Notes under the pieces: generated by a model
What the model was told of the DNA's origin: nothing
Database searches by the model: none
The model's input: only the letters and a program-made list of their open reading frames with translations
NCBI GenBank assembly: GCA_964019155.1
Contig: OZ025241.1
Location: 27,318,059-27,382,058 of the forward strand
Source of the DNA: Osedax fenrisi
Taxonomy: Eukaryota; Annelida; Polychaeta; Sabellida; Siboglinidae
Direction of reading: 5' to 3'
DNA: 64,000 nucleotides
Shown: positions 10,029-20,708 of the stretch, piece by piece
Layout of the letters: every line of letters starts with the position of its first letter
Numbering within the stretch: the stretch's first letter is position 1
Translations under genes and position numbers: made by a program

Positions 10029-10065
10029 TTATACCAATATTAATATTGGTATAATAATAAATAAA
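10029..10065 (+). terminator. 26-bp perfect palindrome plus overlapping AATAAA signals, 3' end of copy 1
   Basis: TTATACCAATATT followed directly by its reverse complement (10029-10054), then AATAAA at 10056-10061 and 10060-10065, about 120 bp after the stop codon. Copies of the same arrangement follow exon 2 in the other three complete genes. AATAAA is the animal polyadenylation signal. That the hairpin assists 3'-end formation is inference. Confidence 0.55.
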
Positions 10066-10299
10066 CATTGTAAAATCGTTCATATTAATTTATTTTTTTA
10101 ATTTATTTATTTCCACTTCAATAGATTAGTATATTTTTATTGATATATCTATTCGTATGTTAATATTATGAATCACATAATGTATTGTATATTTTGCTTA
10201 TTTTTATATATTTTGTACTGTAACTAAACATCTCGCTATATTATTTATTTACTTTATATCCTAATTTCTCTATTTCAATAACGTATATCATCGTTACCT

Positions 10300-10450
10300 T
10301 AAGAGGTTGCTACTACCTACTGCTTAGCCTGTGCATTCAACTCTGTATTACTTAATGTCTAGACCTGTTGTCACATACATCTATCCGTATAACATACAGT
10401 TCATGTACGAATGCGTTCCATTCAAGCGGTACTTCTTTGTTATCGTATAA
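10300..10450 (+). other. GC-elevated conserved island I downstream of exon 2, copy 1
   Basis: About 150 bp of visibly higher GC than its flanks, nearly identical in units 1-4 (21312, 32890, 49945). The plus strand has an open stretch from just after TAG at about 10326: 'VHSTLYYLMSRPVVTYIYPY' then 'CVPFKRYFFVIV' and a stop, preceded by ...CTACTGCTTAG, a possible acceptor. It could be an alternative last exon, a decayed gene piece or part of a non-coding RNA. Not recognised. Confidence 0.3.
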
Positions 10451-10507
10451 TGTTTAAATTTCACGTTCCTTCATCACATAAGTTGGTTACCAAATGAGAC
10501 CTATGCA

Positions 10508-10773
10508 TAGGGGCGTCACAGGGTGATTAAAAGTGGGGGGATATCTCAGACTCATCAATTATTACAATATATAAAAGAATACTTTTCTAAGAAGATACAC
10601 ATATTGACTGTATTGGTTTGTACAATACAAATTAATGTTGGATATAAGTATACTACAAAGACTATAAATAGAAGAAATATAATATGTATAAAGAATAGAA
10701 TAATTTGTGGATCTTAAAAGTGGGGAGGGTGCTCCATGGTATATCCCCCACCCCTCCTTTTATGACGCCCCTT
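10508..10773. mobile_element. hAT-like MITE, 266 bp, copy 1
   Basis: Ends TAGGGGCGTCA and TGACGCCCCTT are inverted repeats apart from the outermost base. They are flanked by an exact 8-bp direct repeat CCTATGCA (10500-10507 and 10774-10781). An 8-bp duplication and an AGGGGCG terminus fit hAT. The 64-codon plus-strand ORF inside (10523-10717) is conserved only because the element was copied with the unit. Confidence 0.75.
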
Positions 10774-10854
10774 CCTATGCATATTACAATATTTATTATA
10801 ATATTATGTAAGGCAGAGGTAAAGGTAGAAGAGAAATATTACACAATGGGATAC

Positions 10855-10985
10855 TTTGGTTAATAACGATCTGCTAGATCCGACGCTTCGAAGACTTTAG
10901 ACGCTACTGATCACTGCGTATAATGAGGTCATAGCTATATTACCTACTCGCTCCAGGGTGTCCTAACACGGTCAAGTGACTATGC
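10855..10985 (+). other. GC-elevated conserved island II, copy 1
   Basis: About 130 bp of raised GC conserved in units 1-4 (21868, 33440, 50510). One plus frame reads 'DTLVNNDLLDPTLRRL', a TAG, then 'TLLITAYNEVIAILPTRSRV' and a stop. This looks protein-like but is interrupted, so a decayed exon is possible. Not recognised. Confidence 0.3.
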
Positions 10986-11822
10986 TATTATATTGGAATA
11001 CTATATTATCATTGATGATCATTAATTTATAGTATAATATTATACTAAAGTATATATTTTCTAAAATTTATTAATTAATTATGCGTTACTAATGTATTTA
11101 CTGAATTAATAAAGTAGATATATTAAACAATATCTGAATATCTAAATATCTTAAAATTAATTTATTTTTTTTACTTTTTATAATTATAATATATAATAGA
11201 TTTGGATAATTTGTAAGCTTTACTCTTCATATTTAAGCTCCATCAAATACCTATACTATTACTTGATTGCACAATTTACTCAATTATTTAACAGAAAATG
11301 CCTTAATTATAATGCTTTTGTTTTGAATATTAACCAAGTATAATGTTATATTTTATATTTTATGTTTTTATATTTAATTTTGTATTAGTTAATGATTTAA
11401 TGATATATTTTATTAATATTAGTTAATGATTTAATGATATATTTTATTAATATTGATTAATTAAACAAATATATTTGTAATGATGAATAATACAATAATT
11501 AATGATAATTAATAAATAAAATAAACATGACTTGTAAATTAATAACCATAAGTTTTTAATTTTATCTTATTTTCATGCATATTTTTATAATATTCAAATT
11601 CGATACATATAAAATAAATTCATATTTTGATATCAACATAAATAAAATACAACATAATTTATTTAAAATAATCTATATTATCTAACTAAATAGTTATAAT
11701 ATTTAAATTAACTAAATATTGGTTATATTATATTGTCTATAGTTAATTATTACATATAATACATCGAGTGTAAGATTATATATGCTGGTGAATCATTAGC
11801 ATGCTAACGATGTTCTTACCTA

Positions 11823-12007
11823 AAGGGAGTATCCCACTACTTTTCTATCAAGTTGTAATGGGATACCTTTTAAATTTATTATATTTCAGGCAAGGTGCCG
11901 GAAAGTAAGGTGGTATCCGACTAAAATTGTAGTTAACTTGATAGAAAATCGTTTTAAAGTTACTATATTTCCGGCAAGTTGCCGGAAATACTTGTAGAGG
12001 AGACCCC
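11823..12007. mobile_element. Fold-back MITE, internally deleted, copy 1
   Basis: Inverted sequences around TTTTCTATCAAGTTG and AACTTGATAGAAAA, with TTCCGGCAAGTTGCCGGAAA near the right end. The fuller version at 35598-35830 shows long terminal inverted repeats. This copy has lost about 60 bp of the left arm. Copies at 22839-23022 and 51549-51732 share the deletion. Confidence 0.6.
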
Positions 12008-12076
12008 ATTATAATGGTGTCTATAAAAGAGGAATCATATAGTAATTATTATAAGAATTCCATTTTAAGACGAACA

Positions 12077-12277
12077 CTAGATGTTCCACATGTGTAAGGA
12101 AGCTAATAAAGTGTTAACATTCTTATGTAATATTACGTAACTTAAGTCACAAGAGGTCATCACGTGGTCTACATCGAAGTGAATGGTTGTTAGGTGAATA
12201 TTCTCAGTATACTGACCAATAGGCGTTGAAGTAATGAACACGTGACATTCTCTACTAACTTCTACACGTAATAACAT
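12077..12277 (-). CDS. Conserved small minus-strand ORF of unknown function, copy 1
   Basis: 66 codons, MLLRVEVSRECHVFITSTPI... to ...LHMWNI and TAG. GC is clearly above the flanks and the residue composition looks protein-like rather than AT noise. It is present with an open frame in units 1, 2 and 4. The unit 2 copy carries a 12-bp deletion that keeps the frame. No signal peptide, membrane segment or family recognised. It may be an exon of an antisense gene, or simply conserved with the unit because duplication is recent. Absent from unit 3. Confidence 0.3.
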   Translation of the reverse strand: MLLRVEVSRECHVFITSTPIGQYTENIHLTTIHFDVDHVMTSCDLSYVILHKNVNTLLASLHMWNI

Positions 12278-13434
12278 ATCTCTTGCGAATATTAATGCCG
12301 GAGATCATAGTTAGACTATTGTTCATGAAATCGTAGTTTAAATGTAGCTATAACATAGAAGAAAGGCTTATCATAACTTAAAATAACTTTTATTAACATA
12401 ATTGCAATTATTTTGTTATGTGTTTATACACAAATGCATCTATGTAGTTATTTCTTGAATTAATAAATATATTTATATATATTACGAGGTATTTATTTAA
12501 TAATGTTTTAAACCGATAGAATAAAAACTTGATAATAATGTTTACAATTAGTTATGTTATTATAATATTATAATATTACCTATAGGTACACAAACAATCT
12601 ACTTAAATGGATATCAAATCATGAAACTTACTGGCGAATACAAGATGATGCTTTAAACTAAACTATTTAAACTAAACAAATATTATTTTAATAATTGTAT
12701 CTATATTACTTTTAATTATAATACAACGCATTTTAGAAGTTTATATTTCTACATTTTGTTTTATACAATTTATAATGTTGGGAAGATTCCACAGTTTGAA
12801 CTGTTTGATAAATATTTATAAAATATGAAGAGTTTAAAATAATAGCACGATGATGTATATATTTTTCAATATATAACTATATGTATTAGTACAATTATAA
12901 TTTGTCTATAACAAAATCTGTGTTTAGTGAATACAATAATATTATTTTTAATTTCATGTTTCATTATCTACTTTTCGAGTAAATAGGTATATAGTTTTAT
13001 AAATTATATTTGTATAATTCAAAATAATTAGTAATTTTTAAATTTATCTCGTTATTTTGGATATTGTTAGTATAATCATTTGTTTCCCAGTATTTTATAT
13101 TTAAACATTGTAAAGGTTTCTCTCCTCATAAGGTAAGATATATTGTTCTTTATAAATATGTCGCATTGAATTTGATTAATACAAATTAATTTGTATTTGA
13201 TATAATAATATAATTATGCTGATAGGGTTTACATTTAATTGAGTTAATTATTTAATGAGAGAGGTTGAACAGTAGTAAAGTATAGAATAAATATATGCAT
13301 TTGAAAATAAGTAATAATTTTAAATTATTTGATAAGAAAATATATATCACTCCCAAATCCACGCAACGTAATTAATAGCTATCCGATGCTTATATGGCGC
13401 GGTTTCTATATAACAAATGTAAATTCTCTAATAA

Positions 13435-14200
13435 ATGATATGCACAAATAATATAATTTGCATTATTACAACAGTAACGATAATAACAAATACGGTATCA
13501 AATGAGGCAACAAAGAAGGCAATTAAACTGCAAACAAGTGCTACTAACATAGGTACATGTAACGTCCGTACATTTAGAGGAGTCGAGCCTATTCATGAAC
13601 TAACGAGGGAGCTACATTTCTATATTGGACATTAAACCTACAACTAGAACCTATCAGGGAGACGATTTCAATAATGATCATGATTTAGTCTTGTGAAATA
13701 TGAAGTTAAAGCTACGAACGCAGAAAAAGATATACTCAATTTACTAATATAATAAATTTGACAGCTCAAAATATCTTGGGTAAGTACAGATCTAAGATAC
13801 AGTCAGGGATTACAGGCGATATTTTTAATAACTACGACAAAGTAAGAAGCTCTAAAACAACTAAATATCAGAGTAAAGAACAAACTGAATAATACATACA
13901 TAAACATGATATGAGACGTAGATATTTGAAAGCAGCAAAAAATGAATGGCTAAATTCACGGTGCAAATAAATTAATTATAATTTGAAAGGGGAATACTTA
14001 GCAAAAGATAATTCAATACGATAAAGTTAATCACTAATTCGAAACCTAGGAAAAAGACAATCATCGATGTTAAAAATGGTAAACCGCTTGATGATGACAA
14101 TTCCAAAATAGAAAGATGGAAAGATTATTGCAAATATCTCTATACTGTAAAATTAATCCTCAATGCGAAAAATTGCAAAACGACAATCATCGGTCTGCTT
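13435..14200 (+). pseudogene. RTE-type LINE remnant E, copy 1
   Basis: Translated with frameshifts, the segment shows 'IGTCNVRTFRGVEPIHELTR' (start of an RTE APE domain), then 'NDHDLV' with 'NMKLKLR' (end of that domain), 'AAKNEWLNSRCK', and 'VKNGKPLDDDNSKIERWKDY' (linker before RT). Large parts of the endonuclease and the whole RT are missing. It is heavily decayed and older than LINE B. It ends near 14200, where sequence rejoins that of units lacking E. Confidence 0.65.
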
Positions 14201-14314
14201 ATAAATATATTTAATAATGTATATTATCGTTAGAAAATATTTCAATTAATTATGTTTGATTATATATTTGTTATGATCAATTAATGAATTAATAAATGTA
14301 TGTATTTTTAAAAT

Positions 14315-14369
14315 ATCATAATAAATAAATAATAATTCATGCAATTTTAAATTATTTATTTATTATGAT
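14315..14369. promoter_or_regulatory. Inverted repeat 97 bp upstream of exon 1, copy 2
   Basis: 19-bp arms ATCATAATAAATAAATAAT and complement, perfect here, ending 97 bp before the ATG at 14466. Confidence 0.5.
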
Positions 14370-14465
14370 TTATAAATTTTAAATTCGATAATTATATATC
14401 ACGATACATTATTATTTATATTTATTCTACTAAAAACGCACATTTATTGCATAATATATATTAAT

Positions 14466-14622
14466 ATGAATGTCATTAATTTCTCCGAGATTAAATTCTA
14501 TGAGAGAAATAACCTAAATAGAACTGTAATAATATTAAATGGGGAAAATGTTGACTATATCGTTAATAGAAATACATGTCGTTTGAAGTACATCTTCAAA
14601 GACATAGACGTTAACAATTCAG
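14466..14622 (+). CDS. EF-hand-like protein, gene copy 2, exon 1
   Basis: Same length and frame as copy 1, ending AAT TCA G|GTTTGT, phase 1, splicing predicted to 20709. Residue 16 is Asn, residue 52 Ser. One change is unique: residue 38 is Cys (ACA TGT CGT) instead of Gly, in the helix before the first EF loop. No stop or indel. Function and splicing are inferred as for copy 1. Confidence 0.72.
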
Positions 14623-14854
14623 GTTTGTTATTTATATATTAAATTAGTAGTAAATAATATTTACTAAATATACACTATAATTATATATATATATAGGCTA
14701 CATATCAGTTATATATGGCTCTAATGTCCCTTCGAAGCCGCTCTCATGTTAAGGCATCCATGGTTTTAACGAGAGCCGATCATTTATTTATACATAATTA
14801 TATAAGATCACTTCTAAATAATATTTTAAGACCCATTTTATAAAATTAATTAAT

Positions 14855-14940
14855 GGTCCGCACGAGGCTCGAACCCGTGGCCTACTGCTTGCAAGCACAC
14901 ATGTGTCTCTGACGCCTTAGTAACTGAGCCACACAGGCAG
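14855..14940 (-). repeat. SINE-1, class-II tRNA-like, intact (unit 2)
   Basis: Minus strand: CTGCCTGTGTGGCTCAGT, then TAAGGCGTCAGAGACAC (anticodon arm-like), the palindrome TGCTTGCAAGCA as a long variable arm, and GGGTTCGAGCCTCG as T arm/B box. The layout is that of a Leu/Ser-type tRNA with a poorly paired acceptor. This is the empty site for the MITE seen in unit 1. Confidence 0.6.
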
Positions 14941-15424
14941 TTTATATATGATGATGAAGGAAGATATATAATAATTTAATTTATATGTAAGTCACTCATA
15001 TATGTATACACTATATAACCTATATACCAATGCTACCTGGTTGGGTTAATAGGGGTTAATATTATTAAATTAATAGAGAACACAATCAGAACTTCGTGCG
15101 TTTTTAAAGGGTAGAAAAAGTCAATGGATTTCATATATTTATATATATATATATATATATATAACATTTACATTTATAAGTACATATTTTATCTTAATTT
15201 ATAAATACCATAAAGAATATGTTGTTATAAGAGTAAACAAATGCCATGTATTGGTGAATTTCCAACGTCGTGATTTTTCAAAAACATCCGATATGTGGCG
15301 ATACCGTATTGAAACCGTTATTCTAACATCCGATATACAATTAGTTAATATACAATGCTATTCAATACTAGATCTAATACATAAGATGTATGTATTTCGT
15401 ATTAAGATTCACAATAGATAGGAA

Positions 15425-15463
15425 CACGTGATACAACACGTGACACGTTATACAACACGTGAC
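15425..15463. promoter_or_regulatory. CACGTG cluster, intron of copy 2
   Basis: Three CACGTG palindromes plus one CACGTT variant in the same 19-bp tandem units as unit 1. Confidence 0.45.
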
Positions 15464-16557
15464 TACCATATTAATAATCAATAATGTAAAAGTTATTGAT
15501 TATAATGAATAATTATTCATTTATTAAATTAAATATATCTTATTAATTTATAATTATTTATAATTGTGTATATACTATTTGTTGGAGGATTAATAGACAA
15601 TGTGATATATCTCGCCTATATATAGTTCATACGATAGGTTCGTAATCAATAGCTACATCAACCCACCAAGCTCGGATAGCCCACGAAATAAAGCATATAG
15701 TTTGCCATACCTATACACTAAACAGATAACCTAAACATAATAGTATGCGTGCCATACTTGTGTATCTGCGGATGTGTATGATGTCGTATTATTAGATGTG
15801 CTAGAACAGGTTTGTATGTATACATACAAAATCGTTCTAGCGCATATATACGTATATATACCCCTATAGGGGGACCAACCAATAAAATATATTTTGTGGT
15901 AAACGTGGGGGGGACCAATACATAGGAGGTTCCCCTATATTTTAAAGTGGGGAGACATATCACCCATTCCCACCTGTTGCATCACCCCTAGGTATAATAT
16001 ATGTACATTTTATATATATATATAATGGTTTCGGGTTTTTAATCTGTTTTCGGGTCGGTTTCGGGTTTTGAATATAAAATATTATTTATAATTTATATTT
16101 AATATAATATTATCCCAATCCCTGTAACATCATATCTCGCAATGCAAACACGTTATAAATTCGCATTCGCCATTAATTAACAAATACAGATTGGATTATT
16201 TTACTGAATATTTATTTATATTTATATAATTAGATTTTGTATAACTATAGTTTATAACTAACGTATACGTCGATATAAATCAGTTTTATTTGATATATGC
16301 TAGAATACATTGTATAGTGTACAATGTATACTATCATTATATAATATATAATTTATATCATCATATTATATTGTATATTGTTTATAATAATTAAATAATA
16401 AATTGTGGATTAATCATTTAAGTAATTACCATTCATTAAAAACTATACACAGTTAAAAGTTAATAACTATGATGTTTATTTATTGAATCACACATATAAT
16501 AAAATCGGATACAAATGGACCCATCAAGAAATCATAGACTTGTACATGTTATAAATA

Positions 16558-16731
16558 ACTGCGAGGAGCCCCGGACAATACAAAACAAATAGTAACATTT
16601 TTTTTCTTGTGTTTTGATTTATCGTGTATTAAATTCTTGATAAACACAAGAGAAAAACAAGAACTGCCTGGAGTCGAACCCGGGACCTTTAGATTACTAG
16701 ATATTGGTTGTCCCACTGAGCCAACGACCCC
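16558..16731 (-). repeat. SINE-2, tRNA-derived, intact boxes (unit 2)
   Basis: Minus strand: A box TGGCTCAGTGGG and B box GGTTCGACTCC both match the RNA polymerase III consensus, spaced as in a tRNA. They are followed by CAGGCAG and a unique body of about 100 bp. Confidence 0.65.
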
Positions 16732-17129
16732 AGACTAGACATAGTTATAACATTACTTTTAATTCAAATACAAATTAATTTAATATGTATTTTAATATGT
16801 AGTCTAATTATCATATACTATTCAATTATGTGATAAATATGGAACATATTATATATATATATTAGTGATTTAAGAGTTAACCCGGACTCGGTTTCGTGTT
16901 CAAAATCCGGGTTTAAAAAAAATGTAATGAGTTCGGGTTTTGAAAAATGGTCCAAGATCGGTTCTGGGTTTTAGTAAATAAATTGCGGGTATTTGTGTAA
17001 AATAAAAATAATATTTAAATATTTATATAAATATTCGGATTAAATTATAGGGAGTGTCAAATATACTACTGGAAACCACAATAATAACAATATTAAAACA
17101 CTTAAAATAATTAAACTACTAAAGAAAAC

Positions 17130-18000
17130 AAATACTATCGGAACTTGGAATGTTAGAACATTAAGAAGATTTGGAAACTGGAAGAATTGATAAAGGAACT
17201 GAGTAGATACAAATGGGACGTGATTGGAATTGCTGAAACAAGACTTACAGGCGATGGTGAACTGACAACAGAAGAAGGACACAAGCTGTATTAAATTGAA
17301 CAAGGAAAACATTACGAAGGTGTTGTATTTATGGTAAAGAAAGAAATAAAAAATTCCGTTATAAATTACACAGCTGTATCAAGCAGAATAATTTTGATTC
17401 GGATTAAAGCAAGCCCCATGAATATAACCATCATTCAAATATATGTCTCCTACAACAGCATACACCGATGAGGAAATAGAACAATTTTATGAAAGTATTG
17501 ATAATACGATAAAAGAAACACCCAAACAAGATTTCTTAATTATACAGGGTGACTTCACCACAAAAGTCGGGAAAGATGCACACATCGAATGGCCAGCATG
17601 CGCAGGACGCTTTGGAATAGGTCATCAAAATGAAAGAGGACAAAGACTACTGGAATTTGCCGAAAAACACCAACTTGTAATAGTGAATACACTATATCCG
17701 CACAACGATTTAAGAACCACAACATGGCAATCTCCAGACGGCAAAACCCATAATCAAATTGATTACATACTAACACCAAGACGTTTCAATTCAAGCATCA
17801 AACAGTCAGGCACAATAACCTATCCAGGTGCAGACATAAACAGTGACCACGATTTGGTTCTCTGTAACATAAAACTCAAGCTAAAATCAAGCAGAACACC
17901 ACAATCAAAACGAATAAGATTCAACTTAATCAAGCTCATGGACACGCATACATCTAAGTTATACAGATACGAACTGGATATGCAACATGGAAAAAAAAAA
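17130..18000 (+). pseudogene. LINE B unit 2, APE endonuclease region
   Basis: The domain starts near 17132 with TIGTWNVRTL; frameshifts and stops disrupt the first third. From 17443 a 186-codon frame is open: TTAYTDEEIEQFYESID, IIQGDFTTKVGKDAH (catalytic Asp; FTT replaces the usual N-A-K), NERGQRLLEFAEKHQL, HNQIDYIL and NSDHDLV. The last two are the conserved Asp and SDH catalytic motifs. It ends in a lysine run at 17990-18003. Confidence 0.8.
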
Positions 18001-18239
18001 TAAAAAAATAAATAATAACTATTTCAGATTGCGATCTTACAACTGCATATACGAAGATAGAAGATACACTTACTAGCACAACTACTAAAATAATTGGAAA
18101 ATACCGAAAGAAAAAGCAACCATAGATGACAAACGACACACTCAACCTATTAGATAAAAGAAGAACTCTTAAATCAGCTAAGAAAGGAAAACCTGAACTT
18201 AATGATAAATATAGAGAAATTAAGGGATTTTTAATATAG

Positions 18240-19447
18240 AAATTCGCAAGTTAATAATAAGAACGAAAGATAACTGGATTCAAACGCAATGTAAACTAAT
18301 CGATGAAGATATGAAATACGGAAGATTCAGCAAAAGAGCTTACGAAACTCTAAGAACTCTTACAAAAACAGCACATAGACAGTCATCAACAATAGAAGAC
18401 AAGCAAGGGAAACCTTTGTCAGAAGAAAAGGCTATAGTAAATCGGTGGACTGAATACTGTCAAGAATTATATAATCACCCAATTAATCCGGACATCAACG
18501 TCTTACAGCGTAATAGCATGGACCAAGATGATGATTTACCAATACTTAAATACGAAGTTATAAACGCTATCAAAAGTGTAAAGGATGGAAAATCTCCTGG
18601 AAATGATAACATATCTAGCGAATTACTAAAACATGGAGGAGATGCAATTGTCAATGTGTTCACTGAATTATGCCAAAAATCATGGTCTATGAAGAAATGG
18701 CCAGCACAATGTACTCAATCTTTAGTTATACCCATCCCCAAGAAAGGTAACCTCAGGAAATGTGAAAACTATAGAACCTTGAGTCAAATATCGCACACAA
18801 GCAACATTTTTCTAAGAATTATTCTAAATATATTGAACCCACAAGTTGAACGTATACTTTCTGATAAGCAAGCAGGATTTCGCAAAGGAAGAAGCACAGT
18901 CGAACAAATATTCAACTGTAGAATCCTAATGGAAAAACACATAGAGAGCCAAAAGGACTTATATCATAATTTTATCGATTTTAAGAAAGCCTTTGACTGT
19001 GTATGGCACGTATGGCATGACGGATTATGGTATTCACTAGAAAAGTATGGCATAAACACCAACATTATTTCTATGATAAAATTTCTTTATTGTAATTCAA
19101 CAAACGCTGTTCTAATAAATAACATACAAGGCAACACATTCAAAACAACAATTGGAGTACGTCAGGAATGTCTTCTATCACCTGTACTATTCAATGTATT
19201 TCTTGAAAAGATAATGGCCGATATACAGAATAACCATACTTCATCCATATCAATTGGCGGTCTTTCAATATCAAACCTAAGATTCTCAGATGATATAGAC
19301 TTAATTGCTGGAAATACCCAAGAACTACAAGCGTTTACGGACACATTTTCAAATAACGCTAGCATATACGGCATGGAAATTAGTATCGAAAAAAGTAAAG
19401 TAATGATAAATAGCAACGAAAATCAACATGCAAATATATATCTTTAA
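18240..19447 (+). pseudogene. LINE B unit 2, reverse transcriptase
   Basis: A 378-codon open frame (ATG 18311) preceded by broken linker. Motifs: VKDGKSPGNDNISSELLKHG, VIPIPKKGNLRKCENYRTL, KQAGFRKGRSTVEQI, FIDFKKAFDCVWHVWHDGLW, GVRQECLLSPVLFNVFL, LRFSDDIDLIAGN. Three oddities against the RTE pattern: VWH is duplicated by a 9-bp tandem repeat (GTATGGCAC GTATGGCAT) right after the first catalytic Asp; VRQG is VRQE; the catalytic box is FSDD where Ala is usual. The ORF stops at 19447 before the thumb. Probably inactive. Confidence 0.82.
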
Positions 19448-19477
19448 GGATGCAAACTGGAAGAAACATCAAGCAAC

Positions 19478-19970
19478 ATGACGCAAGCAACATCAGCTAT
19501 GGTGAGATTAACCACTACCTGGAAGAGCACTCATATCAGATTCAAACTAAAGTACAATCTATATCGATCATTGATTTTATCAATATATTATTATGGCTGT
19601 GAATCGTCGACTTTGAATGCTAATATAACCAAGAAAATTAAAGCTTTTGAAAACAAATCACACCGGAAACTATTATGCATAACATTCAGAGAAGGCAAAA
19701 CCAATATATTTGTCAAAAATAAAATTAATACATTAATTGGTACATTTGAGCCTCTATTACAGACTAAAAGACGGCGAAAGCTAAAATGGTTCGATACCTC
19801 TAGACACAATAGAATCACTAAAACCACTCTGCAAGGAATGGTTGAAGGATTAAGAAAAAGAGGTAGGCCGAAATGAAAATATATAGATGATGTTAAAGAG
19901 TAGACGAAAATGGAAATAGATGATATTTTGTTAGAAGTTGATAACCGTGATAAATGTTGAAGACGATGTT
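19478..19970 (+). pseudogene. LINE B unit 2, C-terminal domain
   Basis: Frame 19478-19876 gives LYRSLILSIYYYGCESSTL, AFENKSHRKLLCITFREGKT, TKRRRKLKWFDTSRH and GLRKRGRPK. After the stop, another frame continues with DDVKE, MEIDDILLEVDNRDK and CFVSSKVLIPPTISESRD. This is the normal end of RTE ORF2. It is separated from the RT by a stop and shift at about 19447-19478. Confidence 0.78.
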
Positions 19971-20280
19971 TTGTTTCCAGCAAAGTTTTGATCCCACCTA
20001 CGATTTCCGAATCACGGGATTAAAGTAAAGTAAGTAAATTGTAATATCTCACTGTACCAATAAAATTGGAAAATAAGTATTTAATTATTTCATAAATATT
20101 AAAATATATACATTTTTGAACATAACTTTTATTTTAATAAAAATTAACAAAAACTACAATATGACGTCTATTATAGAATACAATAAGTTTTCCAGTGATA
20201 CTAATAAAGATAATTTTTTTTAAATGTTTAAAAATATTAAAAAAATTTCAAATAATTTCCAAAAAATGCAAACAAATATT

Positions 20281-20357
20281 CTAAATTTCATTATCTCGAA
20301 ACACTCGAGATAATGAAATTTAGGATTTGATTGTCTCGAGATAATGAAAAATGGGCA

Positions 20358-20396
<39 letters not shown>

Positions 20397-20552
20397 TATA
20401 ATTTAGTTTCATATGAAACAATTAATATTATTTGTTTCGAAATATGTTCGCCTGGTTTCATTATTGGTTTCGAAACATTGTCATCTGGTTTCATTATTGG
20501 TTTCAAAACTTCTGAATTCTAAAATTGTTGGTATCGAAACAGTTTCGAAACA
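20281..20552. repeat. Hairpin with flipped loop, then 33-bp GTTTCGAAAC repeats, unit 2
   Basis: Arms as in unit 1, but the centre reads CTCGAAACACTCGAG, the exact reverse complement of the CTCGAGTGTTTCGAG found in units 3 and 4. The tandem repeats follow from 20425. Confidence 0.6.
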
Positions 20553-20708
20553 TCACAATTATGACCCGTGAACATTGTGCACTGCACATCTCTAATATAT
20601 ATAAATATATATATATATATATTACTAAATTGATTTTGTTATTCTCATAAATAGTACTATAGTAAAACCTACTATCTAGATTAACTTATGTATTATCACA
20701 TACGACAG

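Larger units (their letters stand above)
9912..14465. other. Spacer between gene copies 1 and 2
   Basis: Contents in order: 3' UTR with palindrome and AATAAA, two GC-elevated islands, a hAT-like MITE, AT-rich DNA with a 34-bp tandem duplication at 11384-11451, a fold-back MITE, a small minus-strand ORF, AT-rich sequence at 12280-13430 with nothing recognisable, the RTE remnant E, and the 5' flank of copy 2 (hairpin 14315-14369). Confidence 0.6.
17034..20036 (+). mobile_element. LINE B (RTE clade, BovB-related), unit 2, defective
   Basis: About 3.0 kb on the plus strand: APE endonuclease, RT, and an RTE C-terminal region ending in RKRGRPK and a W/DDVKE-like motif. The 3' end has short direct repeats (TAAAG TAAAG TAAG), usual for RTE. 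It replaces LINE A in the same intron interval. It is nearly identical to 28608-31610, with shared frameshifts, so the two copies came from segmental duplication and not from separate insertions. Confidence 0.82.
14623..20708 (+). other. Intron of gene copy 2 (6086 bp)
   Basis: Contains intact SINE-1, CACGTG cluster, SINE-2 with perfect A and B boxes, LINE B on the plus strand, and the hairpin/GTTTCGAAAC block. The segment 15905-16185 retains sequence deleted in units 1 and 5, including 'gtgggggggacc' and 'catcacccctagg', whose complement CCTAGGGGTGATG resembles a hAT end. The remaining AT-rich stretches show no gene. Confidence 0.65.

Noticed and set aside
10523..10717. 64-codon plus-strand ORF repeated in three units (MIKSGG...)
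   Set aside because: It lies wholly inside the hAT-like MITE, starts in its terminal repeat and is lost in unit 4. Its conservation follows from unit duplication.
14855..14940. Functional tRNA gene (Leu/Ser type)
   Set aside because: Arms and B box are recognisable but the acceptor stem does not pair and copies are interrupted or decayed.
17040..17312. 90-codon minus-strand hydrophobic ORF, repeated at 28614
   Set aside because: Antisense of the LINE B endonuclease start; the plus strand carries the recognisable TIGTWNVRT motif.
19591..19983. 130-codon minus-strand ORF, repeated at 31165
   Set aside because: Antisense shadow of the LINE B C-terminal domain.
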